From Lingula anatina (Eukaryota; Brachiopoda; Lingulata; Lingulida; Lingulidae): DNA of 64,000 nt. Shown here in pieces: positions 51,976 through 64,000 of the stretch. Under the pieces are notes generated by a model, which saw nothing but the letters and a program-made list of their open reading frames with translations, was not told the origin of the DNA and did not search any database. Made by a program: the position numbers and the translations under genes. Every line of letters starts with the position of its first letter. The stretch's first letter is position 1. The stretch spans positions 254,313-318,312 of the forward strand of contig NW_019775314.1 in assembly GCF_001039355.2 (NCBI RefSeq), in the 5' to 3' direction.

Positions 51976-52337
51976 GGCCGTGTGACAGTTGCGTCTTGAA
52001 ATAAACCGGACTCGATTAGTATCAGCCGGGAAAAGGCGAACTCCATTCACTGTTGAAAGAAGTCTAGTGCTTAGACATTTTACAACGTACGTGATCATGC
52101 GTGACCTAAATCTAAACGAATATCACAAACCCCGCAGCTACAACGTAAGCTTATATAAGTGAATCAGAGAGCATTTACTTAGCAATCCATACTGCATGAA
52201 AGCTGTGTTTTCCTCGGATTGATTGCATTTTGAAAGAGATTGAGGCTAAAATTAATATTGAAAATAACCATCCCTGCAGCGTATGGGCCTTGAAATGTAT
52301 TCCTTTTTTAAGCCAATCGAGCATCCAGTAGAACGCG

Positions 52338-52631
52338 ATGTCGATGCCAGCGGATTTCGAGTCCTTACAGCCTGAAGGTCAAGCCTTCGTTCGAGACCTA
52401 ATTGACAAACAGATCAGGGGAGACGAAGACTGGACGGTTACCAGGAAGGACGTGTCAGAAGTGATTGCCGAGGCGACAAAAGAGACCGCTTACGACTTCA
52501 AGGGAACAAGAGGAGAGATCATTATTCCGTCACCGCACGTGAAAGGTACGTTTAATGGTGTGATGCTGGCTTTGGCTTTTGGGGCCTGTCTCTCTCTCAA
52601 AAAAAANNNNNNNNNNNNNNNNNNNNNNNNN

Positions 52632-52686
<55 letters not shown>

Positions 52687-54821
52687 TTAAGATAAGGATT
52701 TAGTGCTCATTTTAAACCAAACTTGCTGTGCATTTTGACCCAGGATAGATCTGTGTAGTTATCTTGTTTAATTAAACATTGCGTTGAATGTTATAAGATA
52801 AAACTTTTCACAATTTTTAATCAGAAAATTGCGCCCGTTGTGTAACAACAAAAGCGTAACTAAACTTTCAGATTTATTCTTTATTTTGTAAAAACTAACG
52901 TCCGGGCTTAAGTTTTTGCAAATCGAGCCCTGTTCGGAAACATTGGCACATTGTCGAGCGTTTTAGTGCAGGACGAGGCGCTGACAGATAACACAATTCA
53001 CTGACTTATTAGCATCTAGGGTATTACACAGGGCCTGTGTCCTCGGCACCTCATAAATGGACCTCCACTGAGATGTTTTGATAGGATTTTTTCACGAATT
53101 TGTGTATTTGCTGATAACCGGCGCCCCGTGCCTAGACGGGTGCAATTCCAATACCTGACAAAGTTGCCGTACTACTGTATATAGGATAACCCTTGCCGTG
53201 CTATACGATTTAACTTACAACATAAAATTACAGGTAACGTGCACCTTATTAAGAGCATTACACTTAGGATAAATCCCCATTGTCTGCAGAGAAATAGGCT
53301 TCACGTTCATGAGGTCTAACGTAAAGATAAAGTTATAAACACTATGCAAACAAAATAACGCTGTTTTCGTCGGATAGATTCATATATATTCCACACCAGA
53401 CGTCATTTTGACCTAGAATATTGTCTTAGACATTACATGGGATCAAAAGCGATATTTTATTCAAGTAAGAATGGCAAGAATCGTTTGTACTGGTATAAAC
53501 TTCATAGGGACTTCCAGCATGGATATAGTCAGATATGCATCACACCAGACATCTCAGCCCCAAAACAGTACCCTATACATTGTGCACCGCTAATGAACTA
53601 GTGCAATGTCTTATTCAATTTTGAACCTTTACGTCTAACATGAATCGCTTACATTCGTGTTAAATTCAGAGGGACTTCCAGCGTGGGTTTATACCCCGGC
53701 AAATTGCCCCAAGAACCCTCCAATCCTAGTGTTTTTTCACGGTGGAGGCTGGGTCATCGGTTCATTGATCGATGCGGATACTTTCGTGAAGATGCTAACT
53801 GAGTAAGTCTTTTTTAATTCATAGTTTCTATAAACACAGGGAACATCTCTTCAAGAGATGTTTTCAAAGATGCTTTTAAAAAATGTAATTTTTTACAATT
53901 TGATAACTACGGAAGTATCCCCTTAAAATATTTCTTAGATACTGACAAAGTAAGTTCGTTTATAATGTTAAACACAGAAAAATCTCTCCTGAAAATACTT
54001 TCGTGAAGATGCTGGCTGAGTACACCTTTTTTATAATTTTTTTAACTTAATAAGATATTTTCTGAAAATAGTTTAGTAAAGCCCCTGAAGGTGATGAAGC
54101 CCCCGATCCTTTGCTTAGCACTTACCTGTACAGAAACATCTCCTGAAACCAAAAGATATCATATAAATTCAATGAGTACTAAATTAATTATCAGTTACAT
54201 TTGCTGACACTTTGTGCTACATAAAATGTCAAATGTGCATGGCAGATATGTAGTATTACAAAGCATTCACAAATAATTCTGTTGATGGTAATAGTATATC
54301 TCAGGTAATATGCGAATTGAAACATAATCTCCCTTTTCGATCTTTTAAATAGGGATTACACTGATTTTCTGATTTTTTTAAACCTAATTGTAATTGCTGC
54401 CCATTTATACATGGCTGTATGGTCGTCTACCGGTATATGTATAGTTGGCTCTTTAACAATAGCAGTACAATTATATAAGTAAATAACAACTAATTTTTAA
54501 AATCACCTTTTTTTTATGAAGCTGTTCAATTATGTTTTACATTTAGTACCGCCAACTGCATCATAGTGAGCGTAGACTACCGCCTGGCACCAGAGCACAA
54601 ATATCCCGCTGCCATTGACGACGCCGAGACTACCGCCAAATGGGTTCTGGGGAACAAGGAATCTGTCGGTAAGCATATAAATAGTAATATGTTGTTGTTA
54701 ACGATAATGACATTGGAAAAAGTTACATACTGATAGATGAAACAATATTAGACAAATTAATAGATTTATTCGGTAAATCAAGGCAACAAATCTATATACA
54801 CTATCGATAACACTAACAAAA

Positions 54822-54876
<55 letters not shown>

Positions 54877-55229
54877 TTTTGTTAGTGTTATTGATAGTGT
54901 ATATATATATATATATTTATATATAAATACGTTTCTGATAGACTTATTACAAAATTATTGCAGTAAATTAGTGAGAAATATTAAAGTCTACAGATTATAA
55001 AACGCTTCCATCTGTTTCTGAGCATTTAAAGAGGAGTAGAAAAGAGGACTTAGTTTTTCAAAATTTTTCTGCAATATAACAGGCGGCAGCACACTCAGTA
55101 AGGTTGGTGTCATAGGTGACAGCGCGGGAGGACATCTATCGGCCTGTGTGTCACATGATGTCCCAGGAATAGCATTTCAGGTAAAATGATGTTTTCAACT
55201 TATATATATATATATACAGAAATACAATT

Positions 55230-55280
<51 letters not shown>

Positions 55281-57065
55281 TCTGTATATTCTGTATATAT
55301 TTATGTATATTGAATTGTATTTCTGGTATTTTGACCATTGGAAGTGTTTGAATAAACCTCAATTTAAAATCTAGACAAATTTATATACCTGAAAACTAAA
55401 TTGTTTTCTAAAAAGCATAGAAAACGAAGGGGGCTCGTCTTTAATTAAAAGATTTATCTTTTAAAAAAGATTATGAAAAAAAGAAAGAAAGAAAATGAAA
55501 AAAATTCCTTTCTCCTTGAAATCAAGTACAAATATGCAACATACACAACAACGCAATCATTTCATCGTGTTTTCTCGTCTGACAAACTGTGAAACAAACT
55601 ACATGTACAATATCGAAGTTTTACTGACTTAATATGCATTACGAACCGCCTGTCAGTCTCAGTTTTGTGACTTTAAAGATACTGGCACGCTGAATTTACA
55701 TGTTCTGTCCCAGGTGCTCATCTATCCGGTGACGGATATGCGGATTGACACCCGGGAGTCGTACAAACGCTATGCGGAAGGCTACGTTCTTACCACTGAG
55801 TCTATGTACTGGTAAGTAAGAGCAGTAAACTTAAAATTTTGGGTGAACTGATACCTGAGACAGTTCCATCAAATTACAGCGTCTTTGCGGTTCCTTTCTT
55901 TATATCCACTGAGCCTTTTGTTATGGTCTTGTTTTCAAGGTTTGTAAATCACTTCCTCCACAACGAGGCTGAGAGGTCGGATCCACGTGCATCTCCAATT
56001 CTCCGGACAAAATTTGACCACCTTCCACCGGCCTTGTACGTCGCCGCTACCCATGATGTTCTGTTTGACGAAGGAATGGGTAAATTTCATCCACTTACTA
56101 ATTGATAAGTTAATAAATCCATCAATTAATTTGCTTTGTTGAAATATTCATTTTATTTAGCTTTATACCTACCGTGGTTATTTTTAATTAAAATGCTTAG
56201 ATTAGTTGAGTGTTTTGATGCTTATTTAGTGATGAATCTATCTATGATTTTAACTTTATTTTTCTGTTCCATGTTATTTTAAAGGTACAAAGGGCATTTT
56301 CTTTCCGATCGAAGCCAATATATTTAAATCAACTCTACGAAGATGCTGAACATTACATTTGAATGAACAGAAGCTGCCAATTAACGTATCTGTTTTTATA
56401 TAATACCGAAGCTACGCCATATCTTTGCCTTTTAGAATATGCCCAAAAACTGAAAGAAGCGGGTGTAACGATTGAAACCCTTATGTTAGAGGGCATCACC
56501 CACTGTTCGATAAATTTCCCAAGTAAGTTATTTTTATTTTTCTATACTCTTTAGTACATGTACTCTTTAGTATGGCATTTCAGCATTTAAAAACACTTAG
56601 AATTCTGATAGACATCAATCCATTATGATAACCTTTATTGTTATTATTGCTATAATTGTTTACTTCGTTACTGTTATAAAGCATTCCCAGAGATTTAGAT
56701 CGATCCAACTAGATCGACCTAACTCCTTGGGGGTTTGCGCTAAATTGCTGTTAGCCGACCGCGCAAGGAAGTTAATTACCCCCTTACAGCTTTTAGTAGG
56801 CGGGACAGACATTCAAGCCGGCTAAGCTGACAGTAATCTAGTAAGACTCCCCACGGGGATAGATCGATCTTAAATCTGTGGGAATGGGGTCTTAGTTTCC
56901 ATAAGATATTTAATCCTCACCCGTCCAGCCTTCCGGATGCACACACCACTATACCTTGTACAACGTCGAGCAGTGCCTATTTGTTATTTTTCAGATTATT
57001 ACAAAGAGACGGATGACATGACATGCAGGAAGATCGCAGAGTTCGTAAAAAAGCATTCTGAATAA
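52338..57065 (+). CDS. Alpha/beta hydrolase (HSL/family IV esterase-like), array copy 4, intact, 318 aa
   Basis: Exons 52338-52545, 53670-53802, 54547-54668, 55083-55180, 55714-55811, 55940-56079, 56436-56522 and 56995-57065 give 957 nt with stop, with exon lengths and phases identical to copy 1. It starts MSMPADFE and keeps [27 protein letters not shown] and GITHC, so the whole Ser-Asp-His triad and oxyanion hole are present. It is probably a soluble carboxylester hydrolase with unknown substrate. Intron 1 contains a 25-N gap beside poly-A. Introns 3 and 4 each contain an AT-cored inverted duplication. Intron 2 contains a stray copy of the exon 2 3' edge, and intron 7 holds a MITE (56678-56894). 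Transcription converges with the prolyl hydroxylase gene; the stops are 1.2 kb apart. Confidence 0.92.
52607..52631. other. Assembly gap (25 N) beside a poly-A tract
   Basis: N at 52607-52631 is followed by 53 A (52632-52684) in intron 1 of copy 4. The true intron length is unknown. Confidence 0.95.
53990..54031 (+). repeat. Stray copy of the exon 2 3' end inside intron 2 (copy 4)
   Basis: ATACTTTCGTGAAGATGCTG then GCTGAGTA matches the end of exon 2 plus its donor. The match is to the copy 1 version (GCTGGCTGA), not copy 4's own exon (GCTAACTGA). The donor has decayed to GTACAC. More degenerate units flank it (about 53848-54110). Confidence 0.7.
54794..54905. repeat. AT-cored inverted duplication in copy 4 intron 3
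   Basis: TATATACACTATCGATAACA then CTAACAA at 54794-54820 is repeated as its complement at 54880-54905 with one mismatch. The arms are separated by poly-A, TA and poly-T. Copy 3 has only the single-arm sequence at the matching place. Confidence 0.85.
55217..55325. repeat. AT-cored inverted duplication in copy 4 intron 4
   Basis: CAGAAATACAATTCAATATA (from 55217) recurs as its exact complement ending at 55325, around a TA run. It has the same architecture as the palindrome 400 bp upstream. Confidence 0.85.
56678..56894. mobile_element. Palindromic MITE, family A, in copy 4 intron 7
   Basis: It runs from GCATTCCCAGAGATTTAGAT to the mirrored ATCGATCTTAAATCTGTGGG then AATGGGGTC. Its centre nearly matches those of the 3203 and 10677 copies. 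It is absent from the same intron of copies 1 and 2, so it inserted after the duplications. Confidence 0.8.
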
Positions 57066-57206
57066 ACATCCGCCGTTCCAGCATTTAACCATGAGAAGCA
57101 AGACGTGCTCACATAACTGAGAATTTACTACAAGTTAGGATGCACTGGTAATTAACTAACTGTGCCATCTATCGTTTGATTATAGAAGGGTGTTATTACT
57201 TATTAC

Positions 57207-57242
<36 letters not shown>

Positions 57243-58263
57243 GAGTATTTACTGCAAGATAGGATGCACTGGTAACTAACAGCGACGTCTATCGTTTGGT
57301 TATAGGAGGGTTTTAGTTATACATGCATATGCTTCCGACACCCAATATTTAAATCCGGCAACATTATTTTGATAAGTCCGTCGGGTTTACAGATTGTGAT
57401 TCTCAATGGTTTAAGTAAAATTTTACATTGTTTATTTTTAATCACATTATGTGAAATTAACACGTTTGATATAACACGACTTTGTTTTCAATTCAGTTCA
57501 GGCAAGGTTTAGGTAAATGCCCTGAGGTCTTTCCTCATTTTGTTATTATTCCGTAACAAGGACGTAAATTATCTTGGTCGGACAGGAAAATATATATATG
57601 TATATATTTTGTTTGCTTGTTTGTTTGTTCATAAAAGCAATGTGGCTAATCTTCATGTGTAGACAATACACATAGAAAAAAATATGAGTGATATATCAAC
57701 TGTTTTAAAATACGGTTAATATGCAGTTTACATGAGCTGTAGTGATATAACAATATGATGAAGTGATTCAATTCAAATTAATGTTTTCAAAATACAAATA
57801 ATTATGCAAACTCATCAGGAAGATGTGACATATGTGTCTCTACAAATGAAAACAACTTTGATCTGATTATGATAGATTAATCTTTAATTATCCATCTAGA
57901 AAATACTGTTCAAATAAAATGAAAAGATGACACATGACAAACCACCAAATAAACAAGCTGTCGGTAGTTGAAAATGCTTTGAGTGCATAATAATGATTTC
58001 CCAGCTTCACAGTTAGCATACATTATATTAATACGAAATGTTTTAGTCCCTTAGCAAATAGCAAAAATGTAGGCCTTCCGCAATTGTCCAGAAATTTTAT
58101 CGTGCAAATGAGGCCTGAATGCGCTCTTGCAAACGTTGTAAACTTCCGATGCTCCGGTAAATATGCAACAATGCAACGTTTCTTTGCAAGCGTCTGAATA
58201 CGTCTATAGAATGTTCGCAGCAAACTAAATAGTTTCCATTTGCCACGGATGTCAAAACGTCGA
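57066..58263. other. Convergent intergenic region between hydrolase copy 4 and P4HA
   Basis: It contains an ATT microsatellite (about 57202-57240) and a local repeat (GATAGGATGCACTGGTAACT-like sequence near 57135 and 57260). It also contains the 3' flank block that is duplicated after copies 2 and 3. The 3' UTRs of both genes must lie here. Confidence 0.5.
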
Positions 58264-61200
58264 TCAAAGCTTAGGGTTTGTTGCGCACTTTCTTCGAAAT
58301 TCCTGACCTGCGGAGTGAATCCACTTGTTGCACACTGAAAAAGCAACGGTCAGTTGTTGATCAACAATACCGTCTATGCTTACACAATGACGAAGAGATG
58401 TCAAATAACTTCAAAAACATAATCATAAAAAAGACAATGGTTCTCTGTGACTTAAACTGATAGTGAAATGAAGGATGCATTTATCATTTTATTTTTCCGT
58501 AAGTGTACAAAAATACATTAAATCAAAATCGGAATTACGAAAGTGCATGTAATCGATTAAAAGAAGATACACCCCTTTCTTGGTTTTTTAATTAGAAATG
58601 CACACCGTCAGGAGTACATTTATGTATACATAGTTCATGTTATGCACATACCCCATTTTGATCCCGATAACACAGGGCATGCCGCGTGCCTCGTGCGGTA
58701 ATCTCCAATACCGCTCTGTCTGAGATTGTACCAGAACACAGCGGAAGCCTGAAGTACAATAATATGTCATACATTTTTGAAGTTAAAATACTTTGACTGG
58801 CGCTGTCTTCGTCCCGATCGTCAATTATAGAATTACCGCCTCGCTGACTATGGTCTTACTGTCATTACATTTCGGATTTTAAAATATCTTTCAAAAAAGA
58901 TCTTACCTTTTCTGGTAACACTTGAACCCCAAGTCTTGTGAATACCGTCGCTCCTCCTGCTTCGACATCTGACATCTAGATACAATGATTATTTTAATAT
59001 TTATTATATAGAATATTGCATTAAAATTAAAAAGAACACTATTTTTAGGAAAACATCATCGACATTGCCCACTAATAAATCAGTTACAGCGCTAATCATT
59101 ATGAATATGAAAAGTGAAATCCAATGTTAGGCAAATGCGCCCAAGTCAATTGAACTTACGTAAATCAACACGGTGGCTATTCTATTCCCCATCTCCCCGA
59201 AGATATCTGGTTCGCTTTTCTAAAAAAAAGACATAATCTGTCTGCATAAAAAATCATTTTGTACATAAAATGTAAGCATTTTATTCAAAGCTGGCATATT
59301 TGAAAAGCACTAAAGCATAAAGTTCTTATTATTATTCAATACGTGATATAATAGGGTCAAGGGTAAAACTGCCCATCAAACGATATGGGTGGTTATATAT
59401 TTGATTCTCAAATATAAAAAAAAAACAATAGTATGCTATTATAACTACCGTACATAAAAATGATTTATAAATGGATCTAGAAGATTGCAGTAATCACTTA
59501 CCCTGCCGAAATCGTAATGTGGTTCATACTGCCCTCCCATGCCGTAGTTATTGACCTGTGAATAAACTGGAAAATTTTTGATGCACGAAGATTTAGGAAT
59601 TTTTACTTTTAGTAGAGAAAGCATACTTATAAGTTATGAGATGGTTATTTAGAAGATCGTAGCCCACTGCTATAAAGGGTTTTATAAATTTTATATATAA
59701 TATCCTTTTTTATGTGTCTTATTGATAAGTAATTATTTTAAAGAACTTTTATGAATTTTAAATGTAGTATAACAGGTTTTATAGTCTCTCACAACCCATA
59801 GTAGTGTGGTTTTATTTTTTTAAACGTGAGGCGTTAATAAAATTATTATTATTATTATTACTACTGCTAAAAATGTGTTAGGTGTGATGATAAGCATTCA
59901 TTGTGACAGTTGTGACACACGCTAAAACTTACCTGAAGCGCTTCAGCAAGCGTCATATCTAGACCACTGACGTCCGCAATACGCCTATCAATACGCGCCA
60001 AGACGGGGTCGAGTGAGCCATCAAGGAAAACGCTGCCATTATAACAGGAATATAGAAGAAATCAAAAAAATCAAATCATCTACATGTAAGTGGTGTTACG
60101 TGAATATGCCTCATCATCTGTGTAATGCACTCAATAATTACACCAGCTGTGATATGCACTCTATTACAGTTGAACAATCTAACGATTTAACGACATGCTT
60201 ATATATAATAAAAGACAGGGGGCATAAGACTGTACTTAGTAATACATCGATTTGTACCAAGGCAATGCGACAAATTAAATAGATCAGCTTTGTAAGTTGT
60301 TGTGATCAACTCAATATTTTTGCAGTAAAATTGATTTGAAATCTTAATCGGCAACATGTCAGAATATTGTGTGCATTTGTAGGTTTTATAAAGGGTTTTC
60401 AGTATACGTACCTTTTGCTGACCCTGTACTCGACATACTCGTGTTCCCCCGTCACTGGGTTGTGAACTGTCGCTCTGTTAAGCTTGAAAAAGATTATGTA
60501 CGTGTTATTTAAAATGCATTCTCTTTCTGAAATCTACTAGTATGTTTGATTTTCAAAATGATTTTCTTAATTTCTGTACAAAAGAAGCAGAACAACTCCA
60601 CGCTCAGTTTAATTATCTTTTTATTCTATTTTTATGTAGGCTAACACTTACCCTTGGCGTTGCGATTTCCTTCACTCTCTCAGTCTCAAACTCCGTCATG
60701 ATGTCATGCCATTTGACAATCAAGGGTTTCAGATTTAAGACCTCCAGTTTGATGGGTCTGAGGAGAAGATTGGCATTCTTGTTGTCCTCGTATCTACATG
60801 TCAACTTTCTGGCGCTTTTTGATCGCTGTAATATGATGACATGGAGTTTAGTGGTTTGAATATCTTGTATCAGTTACAGTAAATGGGCGTGAGTGCGTGC
60901 TTTTATGAGTAAAGGAGTGAGCACTGAGCAAGTAAACGGTTTATTTATTTATTTATTTATTTATTTAGTGGTCAGAACCAGAGGTTGAGCGGGTTTATCT
61001 CAGAACGCACCATAGTTGTATTGAATAGAACTGCTAAAGACACCGGACTACATACATCGTTACTTGAAAGCTTTAAGTATCAGATTTTTTTTTTTTTTTT
61101 TTACGTCTTATATGCACTCTCTCACTTACTGGTTTCGTTTCCTCTCCTCTGCATAGCTTCTCGTACGCATCGTACTCCTCGTCGCGATATCCCCTTATCG

Positions 61201-61616
61201 GTCTCTTATTGTCAATGCCCTTCGCCTTTTCGCCGTCCTCGTCTTCGGCCAGTTTTCTTATTAGGAACTGGTGGTTGTTCTTTACTTTCTCGTCATTTGG
61301 GTCTGAATACAGTGCAATACCATATCACTAGGTACGCGCATGCAATGTGATTTTGTATATCTACGTTTTGGATATTTTAGGACAGATGGGCCGAAGGCAA
61401 CAATGTGATTCAGTTAAAAATGTATGTACAGACGCACAGGAAGCAAATTTGAAGCGGATAGCCATAGTTTAATGTACTGTTCGTAATGTTTAATCGTTGC
61501 ACATGTCAATTTCACTTACCGATCTCTAGCATTTCCTTGGTGATATTAAAAGCATGTTGGACATTGCCTTGCTGAAAGAAGATTATTTACAACTTTAGTA
61601 CAGTTCCATCCTCTCT

Positions 61617-61686
<70 letters not shown>

Positions 61687-63685
61687 TTTCAGTCGGTACA
61701 TCGAATAATTTTAGTTTTGATTTTTCACAAAAACGGATAGGTGTGTCTACTTTTTGGGGTGCAGTTAACCCAAGCCCCTCAAACGAATCGCTTTAAGATT
61801 TAAATTTTATAAGTAATATTATTATAACATTGGGTTTTGTGCCAGATAACCACTGAATCTACCTTCAACACACAACACTCATGTTTTCACTTACATTATA
61901 TGTTGCGAAAGCTAAATAATCCAATATGAGGTAACGAGACACGGATGAGTTGTTTTCTTTCTCCAGACGTCGGAGAGCCTCCTGCATCCAGAGCAGGCAG
62001 TGGTAATTGTCGCCCTCGTCGTACGCGTACTTGCCCAAATTGAAACAATCCGTTGCTATGAATGGGAGCATACATATTTTGTTGTTAGGAAAACAAATAT
62101 TTAATCAGCGAATTGGAGTATAAGTAAAGTATTTGCCCTGCCTATTAATGATTTAAATATTTTAAAAATTACTATTCAAAATACATTTTTCGTCTCCCCC
62201 TTAAAATCGTGCTCCTAAACAGCGCCACTGATTAAAATTAGGTCATTTCAATTTAATAGATAAAACATAATCAAATTCTACCTGTGAGTCCAGGAGACCT
62301 TTTCACGCCATGCAGAACCCCGTCTGCAATATCTGATGTGTTGAGTTGGTACGTGTCCTGTAGCCTCAGGAGGGCAGCTGCGGCGCCTTCGAGGTCGGAC
62401 ACCTTTGGGAGCCGACCCTCTTCTCTCACTTGCTCGAATTTGGACATCAGAGTTTTCACTGTAAAGCATCAGTTTGTGTGTTTAGAAAGATATGATAAGG
62501 GGTAAATACAGGTAGATACATGAATGAATATTCAATTAATGTGCATATTTGAACAACGCATAATGACCGAATGGATAAACCAATAATTAGCTAAGAAAAT
62601 TAATCATTAAATATAGGCCTATAAACAAATCGATAAATAAATAAATAAAAAACAAAGAATAAAAATGAATGAATGGACAAAGAAATAAAGGAGCAACACA
62701 CAAAGAAAAAGTACATGGGACTTCACTTATAATATAGGCCTATCACCGTAAACAAACGCAATTGTTTTGTACATGTTTGTGCTTTACCAACCCACTCAAC
62801 TTTAATAATGCACACTTTAATGTGTGACAGATCAAGAGGGATGTTTCGAGTTAAAATGGTAACATTTCCTTTAGAAATGCATGTAAGGACAACACAAAGC
62901 TCATTATATACGCTCGACCACATGCCACTGAACAATGGAGATATTACGCATAAGCAGTAATTGGTGCTACGCACGCACATACAGTATAGGCCTAAATGAA
63001 TTATGAGTCGACCACATTTTAATTTATCCTGGATGCTATTTTCAAAGAACGCATTCTGTTTGCCATGTTTAAGCAACTTTAAAAGACATTGTCTTTAAAG
63101 TCGATGTTTTATTACCATTTATTTTGATACTACACAACGTATCGTGCGTTGCATAAATATGCATGTAGTTGTCGAGCTCATTTCCTACTTTACTACTGAG
63201 GAAAGTCAAAGCAAGCATCAAACGTTTCATCTTCTTTTTTTTTTTTTTTTTTTTTTTTTGCGAACATGAAAACAATATCATGTTTAAAGGCGTTAATTAC
63301 AAAATGCAAATCCTCGCTACATTTTTCATGTATCAAAATGTATTGCAAATTTCCTGATTATTTTTAATTGATATATTTCCTCATGTGTTCTTAAATTTTA
63401 TCAGTGACATTATTCATTTTTCATTCACATTCCGGGAACCATCTTTCATATAGCCGAAAGGTTTAAATACAAACTATTATTCAACATTAAAATATTTATC
63501 AATATTTATCAAAAAATATTCAGTGAACTGTACCTTCGCTGTTTTCATTTTCAAGGGACGCCCTTAAACCGTCCCAGTCTACCGTGAAGCGTTTCATGAA
63601 GAGGTAAGCGTTCACAGGGTTCCCCATAAACTTCTCGCTATTTGCCAGGGCCTCCTCACTGTGCTTTTCATATTCATCAGCGACT
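58264..63685 (-). CDS. P4HA: Prolyl 4-hydroxylase subunit alpha, 3' thirteen exons, 5' end outside window
   Basis: Exons in gene order: 63534-63685, 62282-62458, 61895-62055, 61520-61571, 61130-61302, 60652-60825, 60412-60482, 59933-60032, 59502-59555, 59160-59219, 58907-58975, 58652-58748, 58264-58334. All are GT-AG and in phase, giving 469 aa and TGA. It hydroxylates X-Pro-Gly prolines of procollagen in the ER as an alpha2beta2 complex with protein disulfide isomerase, using Fe(II), 2-oxoglutarate and ascorbate. The first exon has the N-terminal-domain signature NPVNAYLFMKR. Exons 2-4 form the TPR-like peptide-binding domain (ALLRLQDTY, DCFNLGKYAY, LDYLAFATYNQ). Exons 6-13 form the dioxygenase domain: iron ligands HYD in GGQYEPHYDF, distal His in TRHAACPV, and the 2-oxoglutarate Lys ten residues later in SGSKW. 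It ends VCNKWIHSAGQEFRRKC plus a short tail. The signal peptide and about 65 N-terminal residues must lie beyond 64000. Confidence 0.95.
61617..61683. repeat. Compound CT/CA microsatellite in a P4HA intron
   Basis: A CT run is directly followed by a CA run. Confidence 0.9.
63233..63259. repeat. Poly-T tract in a P4HA intron
   Basis: A long T run; the strand-paired open frames over it are low complexity. Confidence 0.9.
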
Positions 63686-64000
63686 CTAAAATAAATAAAT
63701 GAACAGATAAATAAGTAAATAAATGAACAGATAAATAAATAAATAAATAAATAATGTTCAAGGATTCAACTTAATAGTGGTAAAATGTTTACTGGAATTA
63801 GGTCAAAAATGTTATTAAAGCTATCACGTCCAACCTGTATTTAAAAGGCTAAACACGCTACTGACTTTCTGTGACTAGTGCTACTTCTAAGATTTATGAT
63901 GATGATATCTTAATGCATAATCTTGAATTGTCTTTATTTTCTACCGACCTGGCATAAAGCTACATGTTTGAATCACATTAGGATAAAAGCAGTGATTAGT
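63686..64000. other. P4HA intron upstream of its first visible exon
   Basis: An acceptor (TTTTTAG on the minus strand) at the exon edge is followed upstream by AAAT repeats. No further P4HA exon is recognised before the window ends. Confidence 0.5.

Noticed and set aside
60985-61350. 121-codon plus-strand frame
   Set aside because: It is antisense to the P4HA exon at 61130-61302, whose splice sites and family match are on the minus strand.

Overview
The window is animal genomic DNA, most likely from a marine invertebrate; the phylum cannot be fixed from this sequence alone. The evidence is multi-exon genes with GT-AG introns, a collagen prolyl 4-hydroxylase alpha subunit, a CTR-type copper transporter, AT-rich spacers, abundant microsatellites (CA, GA, GATA, TTTA, ATT, AT) and many short non-autonomous DNA transposons. 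There are five short runs of N (11295, 15504, 28501, 42579 and 52607-52631), so some oddities may be assembly joins.

Layout. Positions 1-30400 show no gene I can support. They hold palindromic MITE-like elements, a three-copy tandem repeat of about 1.2 kb units (about 4260-7930), microsatellites, an inverted-repeat family (21503-21986 and 23790-24752) and a 1.7 kb foldback element with perfect terminal inverted repeats and a 10-bp target-site duplication (27293-29013). Positions 30407-33814 (+) hold a complete four-exon CTR/SLC31 copper transporter of 180 aa, reconstructed across phase-compatible introns.

Positions 35237-57065 (+) hold a tandem array of four alpha/beta hydrolases of the hormone-sensitive-lipase (HSL, family IV) type with an invariant eight-exon structure (208/133/122/98/98/140/87/71 nt). 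Copies 1 and 4 are intact at 318 aa. Copy 2 is broken at a single N that removes the rest of exon 1 and all of exon 2. Copy 3 is a pseudogene: its first splice donor is lost where a repeat is inserted, and exons 6-8, with the catalytic Asp and His, are deleted. Positions 58264-63685 (-) hold the 3' thirteen exons of a prolyl 4-hydroxylase alpha subunit (469 aa in the window; the N-terminus lies beyond 64000), convergent with hydrolase copy 4.

A decayed copy of the last two P4HA exons lies at 51193-51670 (-), between hydrolase copies 3 and 4. The duplicated block therefore spanned a hydrolase plus the tail of its convergent neighbour. Shared transposon insertions make copies 2 and 3 the closest pair. 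I see no operon-like functional coupling: copper import, small-ester hydrolysis and collagen hydroxylation are separate jobs. The notable biology is the birth, decay and repeat invasion of this tandem esterase cluster.
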